From positions 50,611-114,610 of the forward strand of contig NZ_JABCJJ010000011.1 of NCBI RefSeq assembly GCF_012952065.1: a stretch of DNA of 64,000 bases, in the 5' to 3' direction. Positions within the stretch are counted from its first letter, which is position 1; each line of letters starts with the position of its first letter. Made by a program: the position numbers and the translations under genes. Shown piece after piece: positions 9,035 to 18,016 of the stretch. The notes beneath the pieces were generated by a model. That model was not told where the DNA came from. It did not search any database and saw only the letters and a list, made by a program, of their open reading frames with translations. This DNA comes from Cellulomonas fimi (lineage in GTDB: Bacteria > Actinomycetota > Actinomycetes > Actinomycetales > Cellulomonadaceae).

Positions 9035-10378
9035 ATGGACCGCGCCGGGCATGCGCGGGCCGACGACGACGCGGGGGCGGTCGACCCGACGACGCCCGGC
9101 TCCGAGCACCTCCCCGAGGCCCGCGACCGCGAGGAGGCGCCGCGTGCCCGGCCCTGGCGCGGCCGGATCCTCTTCTTCGTCGGACTCATGCTGCTGGCGC
9201 TGTCCCTCCGTCACGCCGTCACGGGAGTCGCGCCCCTGCTGACCCGCATCGAGCAGGAGATCGGTCTCGACACGTTCGGCGCCACGATCCTGGGGATGCT
9301 GCCGACGATCGCGTTCGGTCTGGCGGGGTTCGTCGCGCCGGGGTTCGTCCGTCGCTACGGTCCTACGCGGGTCGCCGTCGTCGCGATGCTCGTGGGTGCC
9401 GCCGGCACCGTGGTGCGTGTGCTGGGGAACTCCGACCTGGCGTTCCTGGCCTTCGGGTTCGTCGCGCTCTTCGCGATGGGTGTGGGCAACGTCGTGGGCC
9501 CACCGCTGGTCAAGCAGTGGTTCGGTGACCGGCAGGCCACGGCGATGTCCGTGCTGACGCTGCTCACCCAGGCAGGGGCGACCATCCCTGCACTGCTCGC
9601 GGTCCCCGTCGCGAACAGCCTGGGGTGGCGCTTCTCGGTCGGTTCCTGGGGCGGGCTCATGGTGCTCGCCGCGCTGCCCTGGATCGCCGCTGCGGTGCAG
9701 GAGCGCAACCGCGCCGCCGACCCCGCTGCCGCCGCGACACAGGAGTCGCCGAAGGTCGGCATACGGACGCTGCTGACCAATCCGACGTCCCTCGGCGGGG
9801 CGATCTTCTACAGCATGGCCGCGCTCAACACGTACGCGATGCTCGCCTGGATGCCCGTGATGTTCCAGGACCTCGGCGCCACCGAGGCGCAGGCCGCGGG
9901 CACGTACTCGATCTTCACGTTCCTGACCCTGCCCATGGCACTGGTCACCCCGATCATCACGTCCCGGCTGCGCAGGCCGTTCGTGATCGGCCTGCTGTTC
10001 CCTGTCGTCCTGGCCGTCGGGTACCTGGGGATCATCGCCGCGCCTTCGGCGGGGGTCCTGTGGGCGTTCGTCCTGGGCGTCTCGGGCGGCGCGTTCCCGT
10101 TCGCCATGGTCATGTTCAACCTCCGCACCCGGACGCCGGAGGGCTCCGCGGTCGTCACCGGCTTCAGCCTCGGCGTCGGTTACGCCGTCGGAACCGTCGG
10201 CCCGTTCCTCGGTGGGCTGCTCTCGAGCGCCACCGGCGGATGGACCGTCCCCCTCCTCGTCTTCGTCGCCTCCGCGGCCGTCATGGTCGTGGGCGCGTGG
10301 CTGCTCACCCGCGACCGCCTCTTCGAGGACGGCGCGACCTTGCCCAACGACCGGACCACCGAAGGAGAAGCATCGTGA
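9035..10378 (+). CDS. MFS transporter, CynX/NimT-like
   Basis: This is a 447-residue polytopic protein with about 12 hydrophobic helices after a 45-residue acidic cytoplasmic N terminus. The first helix (RGRILFFVGLMLLALSL) is followed by RHAVTGVAPLLTRIEQEIGL, a pattern typical of the CynX/NimT branch of the major facilitator superfamily (cyanate, nitroimidazole and related organic anions). The ATG at 9035 is chosen over an upstream in-frame ATG at 8936 because GGAGGG lies 9 nt before it. The stop overlaps the SDR start by 4 nt (GTGA), so the two are probably translationally coupled. The substrate is not evident. Confidence 0.85.
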   Translation: MDRAGHARADDDAGAVDPTTPGSEHLPEARDREEAPRARPWRGRILFFVGLMLLALSLRHAVTGVAPLLTRIEQEIGLDTFGATILGMLPTIAFGLAGFVAPGFVRRYGPTRVAVVAMLVGAAGTVVRVLGNSDLAFLAFGFVALFAMGVGNVVGPPLVKQWFGDRQATAMSVLTLLTQAGATIPALLAVPVANSLGWRFSVGSWGGLMVLAALPWIAAAVQERNRAADPAAAATQESPKVGIRTLLTNPTSLGGAIFYSMAALNTYAMLAWMPVMFQDLGATEAQAAGTYSIFTFLTLPMALVTPIITSRLRRPFVIGLLFPVVLAVGYLGIIAAPSAGVLWAFVLGVSGGAFPFAMVMFNLRTRTPEGSAVVTGFSLGVGYAVGTVGPFLGGLLSSATGGWTVPLLVFVASAAVMVVGAWLLTRDRLFEDGATLPNDRTTEGEAS

Positions 10379-11136
10379 CCCAGCATGTCCTGATCACAGC
10401 CGGTGCAGGCGGCATCGGCCGCGCCATCGCCCAGGCCTTCGTGGCCGACGGCGCCCGCGTGCACGTCGCGGACATCGCCGACGACGCCGTCGCGGAGGTG
10501 GTCGCGAGCTCCGACTCCGTCACCGGGTCCGTGACGGACGTGAGTGACGAGGGCGCCGTCGACCGCCTCTTCGAGGACGTCCGCCGCGACCTCGGCGGGC
10601 TCGACGTGCTCGTCAACAACGCCGGGATCGGAGGGCCGACCACGCCCGCTCATGAGCTTCCCTTCGAGGACTGGCGCGCCGTCGTCGACGTCAACCTGCA
10701 CGGCACCTTCCTCGTCACCCAGCGCGCCATCCCGCTGCTCAAGGAGTCCGACGCCGGCTCGATCATCACCATGTCGTCCCTCGCGGGCCGGTTCGGGTAC
10801 CCGAACCGCATCGCGTACGCGGCGACCAAGTGGGCCCTGGTCGGCTTCGCCAAGACCCTCGCGATGGAGCTGGGCGAGTTCGGCATCACGTCGAACACGA
10901 TCCACCCCGGCGCGGTGGCCGGGGACCGCATCGACCGCGTCCTCGCCGGCCGCGCCGAGGCGACCGGGCGGCCGCTCGACGACGTCAGGACCGAAGCCCT
11001 CGGGAACCAGTCGATCAAGCAGTTCATCGACGCCGCGGACATCGCCGCCCTGGTGCTGTTCCTCACCGGCCCCCACGGCCGGACCATCAGCGGCCAGATG
11101 CTCCCCATGGACGGCGACTCCAAGTCCACGCAGTAG
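10375..11136 (+). CDS. Short-chain dehydrogenase/reductase (classical SDR)
   Basis: This 253-residue Rossmann oxidoreductase has the cofactor loop TAGAGGIGRA at the N terminus, NNAG at about residue 83, the catalytic Ser in MSSLAGRFGYP and YAATK with the catalytic Tyr/Lys. The acidic ADIADDAV after beta-2 suggests NAD(H) preference. The GTG start at 10375 overlaps the MFS stop and is preceded by GAAGGAGAAG. Its partner transporter suggests it acts on an imported small carbonyl or hydroxy compound; the substrate is unknown. The closest general resemblance is to 3-hydroxybutyrate and 3-oxoacyl-ACP reductases. Confidence 0.88.
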   Translation: MTQHVLITAGAGGIGRAIAQAFVADGARVHVADIADDAVAEVVASSDSVTGSVTDVSDEGAVDRLFEDVRRDLGGLDVLVNNAGIGGPTTPAHELPFEDWRAVVDVNLHGTFLVTQRAIPLLKESDAGSIITMSSLAGRFGYPNRIAYAATKWALVGFAKTLAMELGEFGITSNTIHPGAVAGDRIDRVLAGRAEATGRPLDDVRTEALGNQSIKQFIDAADIAALVLFLTGPHGRTISGQMLPMDGDSKSTQ

Positions 11137-11195
11137 CCGTCCGGCAGCTGGTCGTCCCCGATCCGACCCCGGCGGGGGACGAGGCGCTCGACAGG

Positions 11196-12881
11196 TCAGC
11201 CGAGCGGCGCGCGCTCCGTCCTGAGCCCGCCGTCCGCCGTGAGGGACGACTCGAGCCGCACCCGCCACGCCTCGTCGGGCACCGGGAAGTCCGCCCGGAA
11301 GTGCCCGCCGCGGCTCTCGGTCCGGAGCAGGGCGGTCGCCGTGAGCACGGTCGCGGCCTGGTGGAGGTTCGTCGTCTCCCACTCCGCGGACTGCGGCGCG
11401 GCGACCACGCCGGCCGCCCGGTGCGCGTCCGTCCGCACCGCGGCGAGCTCGACCTGTGCGGTGGCCAGTCCCTCCGCGGTCCGCACGACGCCCGGCCCCG
11501 ACGACGCCGCCCGCTGGATCCGTGAGCGTGCGGCCGCCGCGACGAGCGCATCACCGCCGGGCCGCTCGACCGGGTCGCGGTGCGGCAGCTCGCCTGTGGC
11601 GACGCGCGACGCGATGTCGCGCGCCGCGCGCTGCGCGAACACGAGGCCCTCGACGAGCGAGTTCGACGCCAGCCGGTTGGCGCCGTGCACCCCCGTGCAC
11701 GCCACCTCGCCCGCTGCGTACAGCCCGCTCAGCGTCGAGCGACCGGACAGGTCCGTCACGACGCCGCCCGAGTGGTAGTGCTGCGCCGGCGCCACGGGCA
11801 CGACGTCGGTCGTGAGGTCGATGCCGTGCTCGAGGAGCCGGTCGTGGATCGTGGGGAACCGCGCCCGCAGGAAGTCGGCACCGAGGTGGCGGGCGTCGAG
11901 GAGCACGTGGTCGGCCCCTGTCTGCGCCATCCGCCCGACGATCGCGTGCGCCACCACGTCGCGCGGCGCGAGCTCCGCCATCGGGTGCACCCCCGGCATG
12001 AACCGCACGCCGTCGGTGTCGAGCAGGTACGCGCCCTCGCCCCGCACCGCCTCGGAGACGAGCGTGAGCTGGCCCAGCACGCCCGACCCGAGCCACAGCA
12101 CCGTGGGGTGGAACTGGACGAACTCGACGTCCCCCACGCGGGCCCCGGCGCGCAGCGCGGCCGCGATCCCGTCGGCCGTGGCCTGGACCGGGTTGGTCGA
12201 CGACCGGAACACCTGCCCGATGCCGCCCGTGGCCAGCACGACCGCGCGCCCCAGCGCCGCGCCGACCCCGTCGCGCGACCCCTCGCCGATCACGTGGAGC
12301 GTCACCCCGCACGCCGCACCCGGACGCCCGTCGGGACCCGGGGCGCTCGTGAGGACGTCGAGCACCAGCGCGTGCTCGATGACCTCGATGCCCGGGTCGG
12401 TGCGCACGGCCTCGAGCTGCGCGACGAGGGCGCGCGAGATCTCGGCGCCCGTCGCGTCGCCACCCGCGTGCACGATGCGGTCGGCGTGGTGCCCGCCCTC
12501 GCGGGTCAGCGCGAGGTCGCCCGCGGCGTCGAGATCGAAGACGGCGCCCCGGGTGACCAGCTCCCGCACGCGCGCCGGACCCTCGGTGACCAGCACCTCG
12601 ACCGCCCGCGGGTCGCACAGCCCGGCACCCGCGACGAGCGTGTCCGCCAGGTGCGCGGCCGGCGAGTCCTCGGGGTGGAGCGCGGCCGCGACGCCGCCCT
12701 GCGCCCACACGGTCGAGCCGGACGCGAGCGCGCCCTTGGTCACGAGCAGCACGCGCGGGACGCGGTTCCGCAGCTCGAGCGCCGCGCTGAGCCCCGCGAT
12801 CCCCGAGCCGACGACGACGACGTCGGCCTCGGTCGTCCACCCCGGCGCCGGGGCCGCGAGCCGTCGTGCGAGGCGGGTCAC
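11196..12881 (-). CDS. nadB: L-aspartate oxidase
   Basis: It oxidises aspartate to iminoaspartate using FAD, the first step of de novo NAD synthesis. The GTG start at 12881 gives 561 residues. Seen: the FAD dinucleotide fold [16 protein letters not shown] near the N terminus, the conserved [13 protein letters not shown], the active-site region [10 protein letters not shown], a [13 protein letters not shown] segment and the C-terminal helical domain ([12 protein letters not shown]). The start overlaps the panD stop by 4 nt (GTGA), so it is translated as part of the pan operon. The C terminus ends at the junction with the convergent SDR gene. Confidence 0.96.
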   Translation of the reverse strand: MTRLARRLAAPAPGWTTEADVVVVGSGIAGLSAALELRNRVPRVLLVTKGALASGSTVWAQGGVAAALHPEDSPAAHLADTLVAGAGLCDPRAVEVLVTEGPARVRELVTRGAVFDLDAAGDLALTREGGHHADRIVHAGGDATGAEISRALVAQLEAVRTDPGIEVIEHALVLDVLTSAPGPDGRPGAACGVTLHVIGEGSRDGVGAALGRAVVLATGGIGQVFRSSTNPVQATADGIAAALRAGARVGDVEFVQFHPTVLWLGSGVLGQLTLVSEAVRGEGAYLLDTDGVRFMPGVHPMAELAPRDVVAHAIVGRMAQTGADHVLLDARHLGADFLRARFPTIHDRLLEHGIDLTTDVVPVAPAQHYHSGGVVTDLSGRSTLSGLYAAGEVACTGVHGANRLASNSLVEGLVFAQRAARDIASRVATGELPHRDPVERPGGDALVAAAARSRIQRAASSGPGVVRTAEGLATAQVELAAVRTDAHRAAGVVAAPQSAEWETTNLHQAATVLTATALLRTESRGGHFRADFPVPDEAWRVRLESSLTADGGLRTERAPLG

Positions 12882-13330
12882 CGCCGGGACCCGTGGAGGG
12901 GCAGCCCGCTCGGGCGCAGGCCGCCGTGCAGGTCCGCGGCGGCGTCGGGCACCTGACCGGGATCGTCCGAGAGCTCGACGACCCGGTTCTGCTCGTCGAC
13001 GAACACCACGCTCGGCGCGTAGGTGCGGGCCTCGGCGTCGTCCATCGACCCGTAGGCGATGAGGATGACGACGTCGCCGGGGTGCACGAGGTGCGCGGCC
13101 GCGCCGTTGATGCAGATCTGGCCGGAGCCGGGCTCGCCCGCGATCACGTAGGTCGTGAGCCGGGCGCCGTTCGTCACGTCGACGACGTCGACCTGCTCGC
13201 CCGGGAGCAGGTCCGCGGCGGCGAGCAGCGTGGAGTCGACGGTCACCGAGCCGACGTAGTGCAGGTCGGCCTGCGTCACGGTCGCCCGGTGGATCTTCGA
13301 CGTCATCATGGTGCGACGTCGCGAGGTCAT
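12878..13330 (-). CDS. panD: Aspartate 1-decarboxylase precursor
   Basis: This pyruvoyl enzyme makes beta-alanine for pantothenate. [20 protein letters not shown] contains the Gly-Ser self-cleavage site (GS in YVGSVTVD) that generates the pyruvoyl group; [10 protein letters not shown] and [13 protein letters not shown] are conserved core segments. Length is 150 residues, slightly over the usual 126-140 because of an N-terminal MTSRRRTM extension and a C-terminal tail rich in Gly/Pro. The ATG overlaps the panC stop by 4 nt, and the stop overlaps the nadB start, so panC-panD-nadB are tightly coupled. Confidence 0.96.
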   Translation of the reverse strand: MTSRRRTMMTSKIHRATVTQADLHYVGSVTVDSTLLAAADLLPGEQVDVVDVTNGARLTTYVIAGEPGSGQICINGAAAHLVHPGDVVILIAYGSMDDAEARTYAPSVVFVDEQNRVVELSDDPGQVPDAAADLHGGLRPSGLPLHGSRR

Positions 13331-14217
13331 CGGGTCGCCTCCCCGCCGAGGGTGAGCGGCACGTTGTCGATGAGGCGGGTGGCGCCGACCCGGGCGGCGA
13401 CCGCGAGGACCGCCGGTCCCCGGTAGCCGGCCGGTACCTCCTCGGCCGTCGCGGGGTCGACGAGCGCGAGGTAGTCGAGCACGACGTCGGCCCCGTCGAG
13501 CGCTGCCCGGGCGGCCGTGCGCGCGGACTCGGCGTCGCCGTCGTGCCCGGTGAGGGCGTCTGTTCCCGCTCGCAGCGCGCGCGGCAGGACGAGCGCACGC
13601 TCGCGCTCGGCCGGCGAGAGGTAGGCGTTGCGCGAGGACATCGCGAGCCCGTCGGCGTCGCGCACCGTCGGCGCGACGTCGACCACGACCGGGACGTCGA
13701 GGTCCCGGACCATCCGCCGGACGGCCATGACCTGCTGCGCGTCCTTCTGGCCGAAGATCGCGACCTCCGGGGCGACGAGGTGCAGGAGCTTGAGGACGAC
13801 CGTGAGGACGCCGTCGAGGTGGCCGGGGCGCGCCTCGCCCTCGAGCACGTCGCCGATCCGCCCGGCGGTCACGCGCACCACCGGGTCGCCGTCGGGGTAC
13901 ACGACCTCGGGTCCGGGCGCGAAGACGACGTCCGCGCCGGCGCCCGCGAGCAGCCGCAGGTCGCCCGCGAGGTCGCGCGGGTAGCGCTCGAGGTCCTCGC
14001 CCGGCCCGAACTGCAGCGGGTTGACGAAGATCGTCACGACGACCTGCTCGGCGAGCTCACGCGCGCGCCGCACGAGCGAGAGGTGGCCCTCGTGCAGCGC
14101 GCCCATCGTCATGACGACGGCACGCGCGTGCGGTCCGCCGGCCGCGGCTGGATGCCTCGCGAGCGCCGTCCGCAGCTCGTCCCGGGTCCGGACGAGCCGA
14201 GGGTCGGACGGGGTCAT
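13327..14217 (-). CDS. panC: Pantoate--beta-alanine ligase (pantothenate synthetase)
   Basis: It condenses pantoate and beta-alanine with ATP. The 296-residue protein shows the HIGH-like nucleotide motif [34 protein letters not shown], the pantoate/ATP region IFGQKDAQQ and the KMSKS-equivalent MSSRNAYL. Length is normal. It overlaps both neighbours by 4 nt (ATGA at 14214-14217 and 13327-13330). panB is not in the window, and no classical panE is visible; the upstream DUF2520 gene is a candidate for the reductase step. Confidence 0.96.
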   Translation of the reverse strand: MTPSDPRLVRTRDELRTALARHPAAAGGPHARAVVMTMGALHEGHLSLVRRARELAEQVVVTIFVNPLQFGPGEDLERYPRDLAGDLRLLAGAGADVVFAPGPEVVYPDGDPVVRVTAGRIGDVLEGEARPGHLDGVLTVVLKLLHLVAPEVAIFGQKDAQQVMAVRRMVRDLDVPVVVDVAPTVRDADGLAMSSRNAYLSPAERERALVLPRALRAGTDALTGHDGDAESARTAARAALDGADVVLDYLALVDPATAEEVPAGYRGPAVLAVAARVGATRLIDNVPLTLGGEATR

Positions 14218-15353
14218 GCGGGCTCCTCGGGGGATCCGGGTGCGGGCGGCTCAGACGGGTCGGGCGGGTCGGGCGGCGCGGGGCGCGCCGGGGGGTCGGG
14301 CGGCGGTGTCCGGTCGGGCGGCGGTGCCGGGTCGGCGAGGGCGTCGAGGAGTGCCTGGGCGGCGTCCTCCCGCAGCCGGCCGGCCGCGAGCGCCCGCTGC
14401 GTCCCGGCGCGCGCGAGCGCACGGTAGGTGCCGGGCACGTCGAACGCCCCCTCGCGTGCCGCGAGCTCGGTCAGCACCGCGAGGTGCTCCCGCACCGTGC
14501 CGACGTCACCCCGCGCCACGGGTCCGGTCAGCCCGGCGATCGCGCCCTGTCCCGCGTGGGCGACCTGCCCGTCCTCGGCACGCAGCGCGCCGTCGAGCGC
14601 GGCCGTCAGCAGCGGCGTCAGCATGCGCCCCGGCTGCTCGACGCCGGCGGCCGCGAGCGCCTGCGCCGCCTGCGCGACGAGCACCACGAGGTGGTTCGCG
14701 CCGTGCGCGAGGGCCGCGTGGTAGAGCGGCCGCACCTCCTCGGCCAGCACGACCGGCTCGCCGCCGAGCTCGACGACGAGCGCCTGCCCGATCGGCAGGA
14801 CCGGGCCCGGTCCGGTCACCGCGAAGCAGCAGCCCTCGAGCCGCGCGAGGTCCAGCGAGGTGCCCGTGAACGTCATCGCCGGGTGGACGGCGAGCGGGAT
14901 CGCGCCGGCGGCGCGCGCCGGCGCGAGCACCCCTGTCCCGTACCGGCCCGACGTGTGCACCACGATCTGCCCCGGCTGCCACGCCCCCACCGAGGCGAGG
15001 CCGGCGACCAGGGGCTCGAGGGCGTCGTCGGGCACGGTGAGCAGGACGAGCTCGGCGCGCTCGACCACCGCGGGCACCTCGAGCAGCGGGACGCCGGGCA
15101 GCAGCGCGTCGACCCGGTCGCGCGAGGCGGCGGAGATCCCGCTCGCGGCCACCACGGGGTGCCCGACGGCGCGCAGCGCGTTCGCGAGCACCGCGCCCAC
15201 GCGGCCCGCACCCACGACGCCGACGCCGAGCCGACCCGGTCGGGCCGGCCCGCCCTGGCCCGCCTGGCCCCCCTGGCCGGCCCGGCCGGACTGGCCGGCC
15301 CGACTGCCCTGGCTGCCCTGACCGCCCTGGCTGCCCTCAGGCGCTCCGGTCAC
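14214..15353 (-). CDS. Rossmann-like plus DUF2520 protein, candidate ketopantoate reductase
   Basis: This 379-residue protein has a Gly/Gln/Ser-rich N-terminal tail (about 40 residues), a Rossmann domain starting [20 protein letters not shown], then the all-helical DUF2520 domain with [12 protein letters not shown] and [14 protein letters not shown] Pro-rich C-terminal tail follows. Such proteins resemble ketopantoate/6-phosphogluconate-type dehydrogenases. It is immediately upstream of panC with a 4-nt overlap, and no panE is in the cluster, so NADPH-dependent reduction of ketopantoate is a reasonable inference. The two low-complexity tails look like recent repeat expansions, as their DNA is G/C-skewed and repetitive. 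Confidence 0.75.
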   Translation of the reverse strand: MTGAPEGSQGGQGSQGSRAGQSGRAGQGGQAGQGGPARPGRLGVGVVGAGRVGAVLANALRAVGHPVVAASGISAASRDRVDALLPGVPLLEVPAVVERAELVLLTVPDDALEPLVAGLASVGAWQPGQIVVHTSGRYGTGVLAPARAAGAIPLAVHPAMTFTGTSLDLARLEGCCFAVTGPGPVLPIGQALVVELGGEPVVLAEEVRPLYHAALAHGANHLVVLVAQAAQALAAAGVEQPGRMLTPLLTAALDGALRAEDGQVAHAGQGAIAGLTGPVARGDVGTVREHLAVLTELAAREGAFDVPGTYRALARAGTQRALAAGRLREDAAQALLDALADPAPPPDRTPPPDPPARPAPPDPPDPSEPPAPGSPEEPA

Positions 15354-16861
15354 GGCGTGGCCTCCGGGCGCAGCCAGAGCTCGGGCCCGGCGCCCGCGCG
15401 CGCGGTCCGCGCCCGCGCCGACTGCTCGGTGAGGAGGTCGCGGGCCACGTACCCGTCGAGGTGCGGCACCCTGGGGCTCACGGGGCCGGCCGTCGAGTGG
15501 ACCGTGAACGTCGCGACACCCAGGCGTCGCTGGAGCGGACCCTGCTCGAGCCCGAGCGACTGCGTCCGCTCGTGCGGCACGATCGCGACGCGGCGGACGA
15601 TGCGACCCGTGCGGATGACCAGCGCGCGATCCGTCACCACGAAGCCCGTCCGGCGCCAGGCGAGCGGGTCGAGCCAGCGCGCCCGGCGCGGCGGCGTCGT
15701 GAAGCCCTGGTCGGGGCCCGACCCGTCCATCGCCCCGGCGAGGAGCTCACGCGGGTCCGCGACGCCGAGATCGGGCAGCACGAGCCAGACGGCGAGCAGC
15801 GTGTCGTCGCGGTCCCCCACCGGCAGCAGCACGTTCTCGGCCGACTGGGCCTCGCTGCCTCCGCTGTAGCCGGCCACGTTCATCTCGACGCGCCACCACC
15901 CGGCCCTGCGCCAGAACGGCCCCTGCGTGAGCTGGAGCGCCTGGACTCGCCCGGGCGGGACGGTCTGCGACCGCTGCTCGAGGAGACCGTGGCGCAGCCC
16001 GATGCCGTCCGGCGAGATCGCGGCACGGAAGTTGAACTCGCGCGAGAAGCGCGTCCAGTAGAAGCTCGCGGCGCCGAGGATGCCGGGGATCAGCACGAGC
16101 ACGGAGCCGATCTCGCGCGTCACGACCGTCACGACGACCACCAGGACGACGACGAACGCCAGCACGAACGAGGCGCTCGAGCGGAGCATCGCTGCGACGA
16201 GCCGGCTGGGCGGCACCTCGAGGACCTTCTGCTCGGGCGCCGCGGGCTGTGCGGGCTCACCCTCGGTGCGCCGGACACCGGCGGCACGGGCGAGCAGCTC
16301 GGCCCGGAGCGCGGCGGCGTCGTCCTCCTTGAGGAACGCGAGCGAGACGCCCGAGCCGCTCCCGCCCGCGACCTCGAGCTTGAGCTCGGCCAGACCGAGG
16401 ATGCGTGCGAGCAGCGGCTGCACGACGTCGACCGCCTGGAGCCGGTCGAGCCGCGCCTTGCGCTGCTGCCGGAAGAGGATGCCCGAGTGGAGGTAGACGG
16501 ACTCGTCGTCGACCGCGAACCGCGTCATCCGCCAGGCGATCGCCGAGTACACCAACCCGAGGACGACGACGGCCGCGATGACCCCCACCACGACGAGCCA
16601 GCCCCGGCCCTGGAGCAGGTCGCCTGCCTGGCGGAGGTTCTCGCCCGCCTGCTGGACGGCGATCACGGCGGCGACCGCGAGGATCTTCCAGGCCTTGACC
16701 GCGGGCGTGACCGGGTGCATCCGGTGCCAGCTCAGGCCCTCAGGCGCGGCCGCCTCGGCGCCGGTGGCGACGGCGTCGGAGGCCACGGCGTCGGAGGCCA
16801 CGGCGTCGGAGGCCACGGCGTCGGGGTCGGCGTCGGAGCCGGCGCCGGGGGCGTGGCTCAC
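15350..16861 (-). CDS. Bacterial PH-domain membrane protein, multi-domain (YdbT-like)
   Basis: This 503-residue protein has an Ala/Asp/Val repeat N terminus (ASDAVASDAVASDAVA), paired hydrophobic helices (for example GWLVVVGVIAAVVVLGLVYS and FVLAFVVVLVVVVTVV) and three bacterial PH (DUF304) modules, seen as FAVDDESVYLHSGILFRQQ, ISPDGIGLRHGLLEQRSQT and VVTDRALVIRTGRIVRR. It probably acts at the membrane; family function is unknown. It overlaps the shorter PH protein upstream and the DUF2520 gene downstream by 4 nt each. The tandem repeat at its start is listed separately. Confidence 0.82.
   Translation of the reverse strand: MSHAPGAGSDADPDAVASDAVASDAVASDAVATGAEAAAPEGLSWHRMHPVTPAVKAWKILAVAAVIAVQQAGENLRQAGDLLQGRGWLVVVGVIAAVVVLGLVYSAIAWRMTRFAVDDESVYLHSGILFRQQRKARLDRLQAVDVVQPLLARILGLAELKLEVAGGSGSGVSLAFLKEDDAAALRAELLARAAGVRRTEGEPAQPAAPEQKVLEVPPSRLVAAMLRSSASFVLAFVVVLVVVVTVVTREIGSVLVLIPGILGAASFYWTRFSREFNFRAAISPDGIGLRHGLLEQRSQTVPPGRVQALQLTQGPFWRRAGWWRVEMNVAGYSGGSEAQSAENVLLPVGDRDDTLLAVWLVLPDLGVADPRELLAGAMDGSGPDQGFTTPPRRARWLDPLAWRRTGFVVTDRALVIRTGRIVRRVAIVPHERTQSLGLEQGPLQRRLGVATFTVHSTAGPVSPRVPHLDGYVARDLLTEQSARARTARAGAGPELWLRPEATP
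16771..16830. repeat. 15-bp in-frame tandem repeat in the PH-domain gene
   Basis: CGGCGTCGGAGGCCA occurs three times exactly (16771, 16786, 16801) and once diverged (16816). Because the unit is a multiple of three it expands the reading frame as a DAVAS-type pentapeptide near the protein N terminus, so copy-number change would not break the gene. Confidence 0.8.
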
Positions 16862-17358
16862 AGCCCCGCCAGCCGGGCCTCACCGCGCGACGCGAGGCGG
16901 TCGCGCAGCCGCGTGGCCTCCTCGGGCGGCAGACCGTCGATGACGGCGTCCGTGCCGGGTGAGGCGGTGTGCAGCTGGACCGAGGCGATGCCCACCGCGC
17001 GCGCGAGGGGACCCGCCTGCACGTCGACGTACTGCATCCGCCCGTACGGGACGACGACCAGGCTCCGGAAGAGGATGCCCTTGCGGATCAGGAGGTCGTC
17101 GGCACGCTCGGCGTACCCGATCGCGCGGACCTGGCGCGGGATCAGCAGCCCGTCCCAGAGCATCAGCAGGCCGATCACGGCGGGGACGGCCCAGAGCCAC
17201 GCGAGGCCGCTGAGGGCCGCGGCGACGACCCCGCCGGCCAGGGGAAGGCCGCCGACGACCGCCACCATGATGAAGCGGGCCCTGGCGAGCTTCGGGGAGA
17301 CGGGGGTCCACTCGACGTCCGGCGGGTCGAACGGGCTGAGCCCGGCGTGCGAGGTCAT
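16858..17358 (-). CDS. Short bacterial PH-domain membrane protein (YdbS-like)
   Basis: From ATG 17358 this is 166 residues: two hydrophobic helices (FIMVAVVGGLPLAGGVVAAAL and LAWLWAVPAVIGLLMLWDGL) followed by a single DUF304/PH module (LLIRKGILFRSLVVVPYGRM, then VQLHTASPGTDAVIDGL). The start is chosen because GGAAGG lies 8 nt upstream. A longer frame to 17556 would translate the adjacent 12-bp minisatellite as a His/Thr/Ser-rich stretch and has no ribosome site. Paired small and large PH proteins (YdbS/YdbT) are a known arrangement. It overlaps the larger partner by 4 nt. Confidence 0.82.
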   Translation of the reverse strand: MTSHAGLSPFDPPDVEWTPVSPKLARARFIMVAVVGGLPLAGGVVAAALSGLAWLWAVPAVIGLLMLWDGLLIPRQVRAIGYAERADDLLIRKGILFRSLVVVPYGRMQYVDVQAGPLARAVGIASVQLHTASPGTDAVIDGLPPEEATRLRDRLASRGEARLAGL

Positions 17359-17448
17359 GCGCACATCCTTCCATCGCCGCGGGTCGACCTCGACGAGCGC
17401 GGGGTCGGGCCGGCCGGGGCGGTGGACGCGGCTCGCGCCGACGGTGCC

Positions 17449-17520
17449 GTGGGCGGTGCTGTGGTCGTTGCTGTGGTCGGTCCTGTGGGCGGTGCTGTGG
17501 GCGGTGCTGTGGTCCGGGAC
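17449..17520. repeat. 12-bp minisatellite, six units, between DUF3180 and PH genes
   Basis: Units of GTGGGCGGTGCT and variants (GTGGTCGTTGCT, GTGGTCGGTCCT) run head to tail from 17449 to 17520; units 1, 4 and 5 are identical. The array fills most of the 166-bp gap inside an otherwise tightly packed operon. Confidence 0.8.
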
Positions 17521-17524
17521 GCCG

Positions 17525-18016
17525 TCACGCGGCGGCCGGGTCGGTGGACTCGTCACCGGTCGGCTCGGCGCCCTCGTCCGTGGGCGGCGGGACGCGGCAG
17601 AACCACTCGACGACCAGCCCGACCACGGCGAGGAGGACCGCGCCGGCGACCGCGATCGCCGCGGTGACGGCCCGCTCGCGCTGGGAGTCGAGGTCGAGGT
17701 CGCCGAGGACCAGGAGCACCTGGGCGGCGTACCAGCCCGTCAGCAGCGAGCCGGTGTAGCAGGACGCCTTCGCGAGAACGACGGTCCGGGCTGCCCGGAT
17801 GGGGTCGAGGTCGGGCCGCTTGCCCCGCAGGAACTGGCGGACCGCCCACCCCATCCTGAACACGATCCCGGAGATGACGACGAGCACGACCACGACGAGC
17901 CACGGGACGGGCGGGAGGCCGATCCCCTCGCCCTCGAGCGCCTTGAGGACGATCCAGCCCCCGAGCGCCGTCGCGACGGCGACGAGCAGGAGCGTCTGCC
18001 AGCGCGTGCGCTGCAT
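17525..18016 (-). CDS. DUF3180 family membrane protein
   Basis: The 163-residue protein has four predicted membrane helices (about residues 8-26 TLLLVAVATALGGWIVL, 38-56 WLVVVVLVVISGIVFRMGW, 85-105 and 120-142), ending in an acidic tail. DUF3180 proteins are actinobacterial and occur in the folate cluster directly after folK; function unknown. The ATG at 18016 overlaps the folBK stop by 1 nt (TGATG), indicating coupled translation. A conserved RPDLDPIRAARTVVLAKA segment lies between helices 2 and 3. Confidence 0.8.
   Translation of the reverse strand: MQRTRWQTLLLVAVATALGGWIVLKALEGEGIGLPPVPWLVVVVLVVISGIVFRMGWAVRQFLRGKRPDLDPIRAARTVVLAKASCYTGSLLTGWYAAQVLLVLGDLDLDSQRERAVTAAIAVAGAVLLAVVGLVVEWFCRVPPPTDEGAEPTGDESTDPAAA

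Noticed and set aside
17359..17556. Longer N terminus for the short PH-domain protein (start at 17556).
   Set aside because: The extension only translates the 12-bp minisatellite, has no ribosome site, and the ATG at 17358 has a good GGAAGG.
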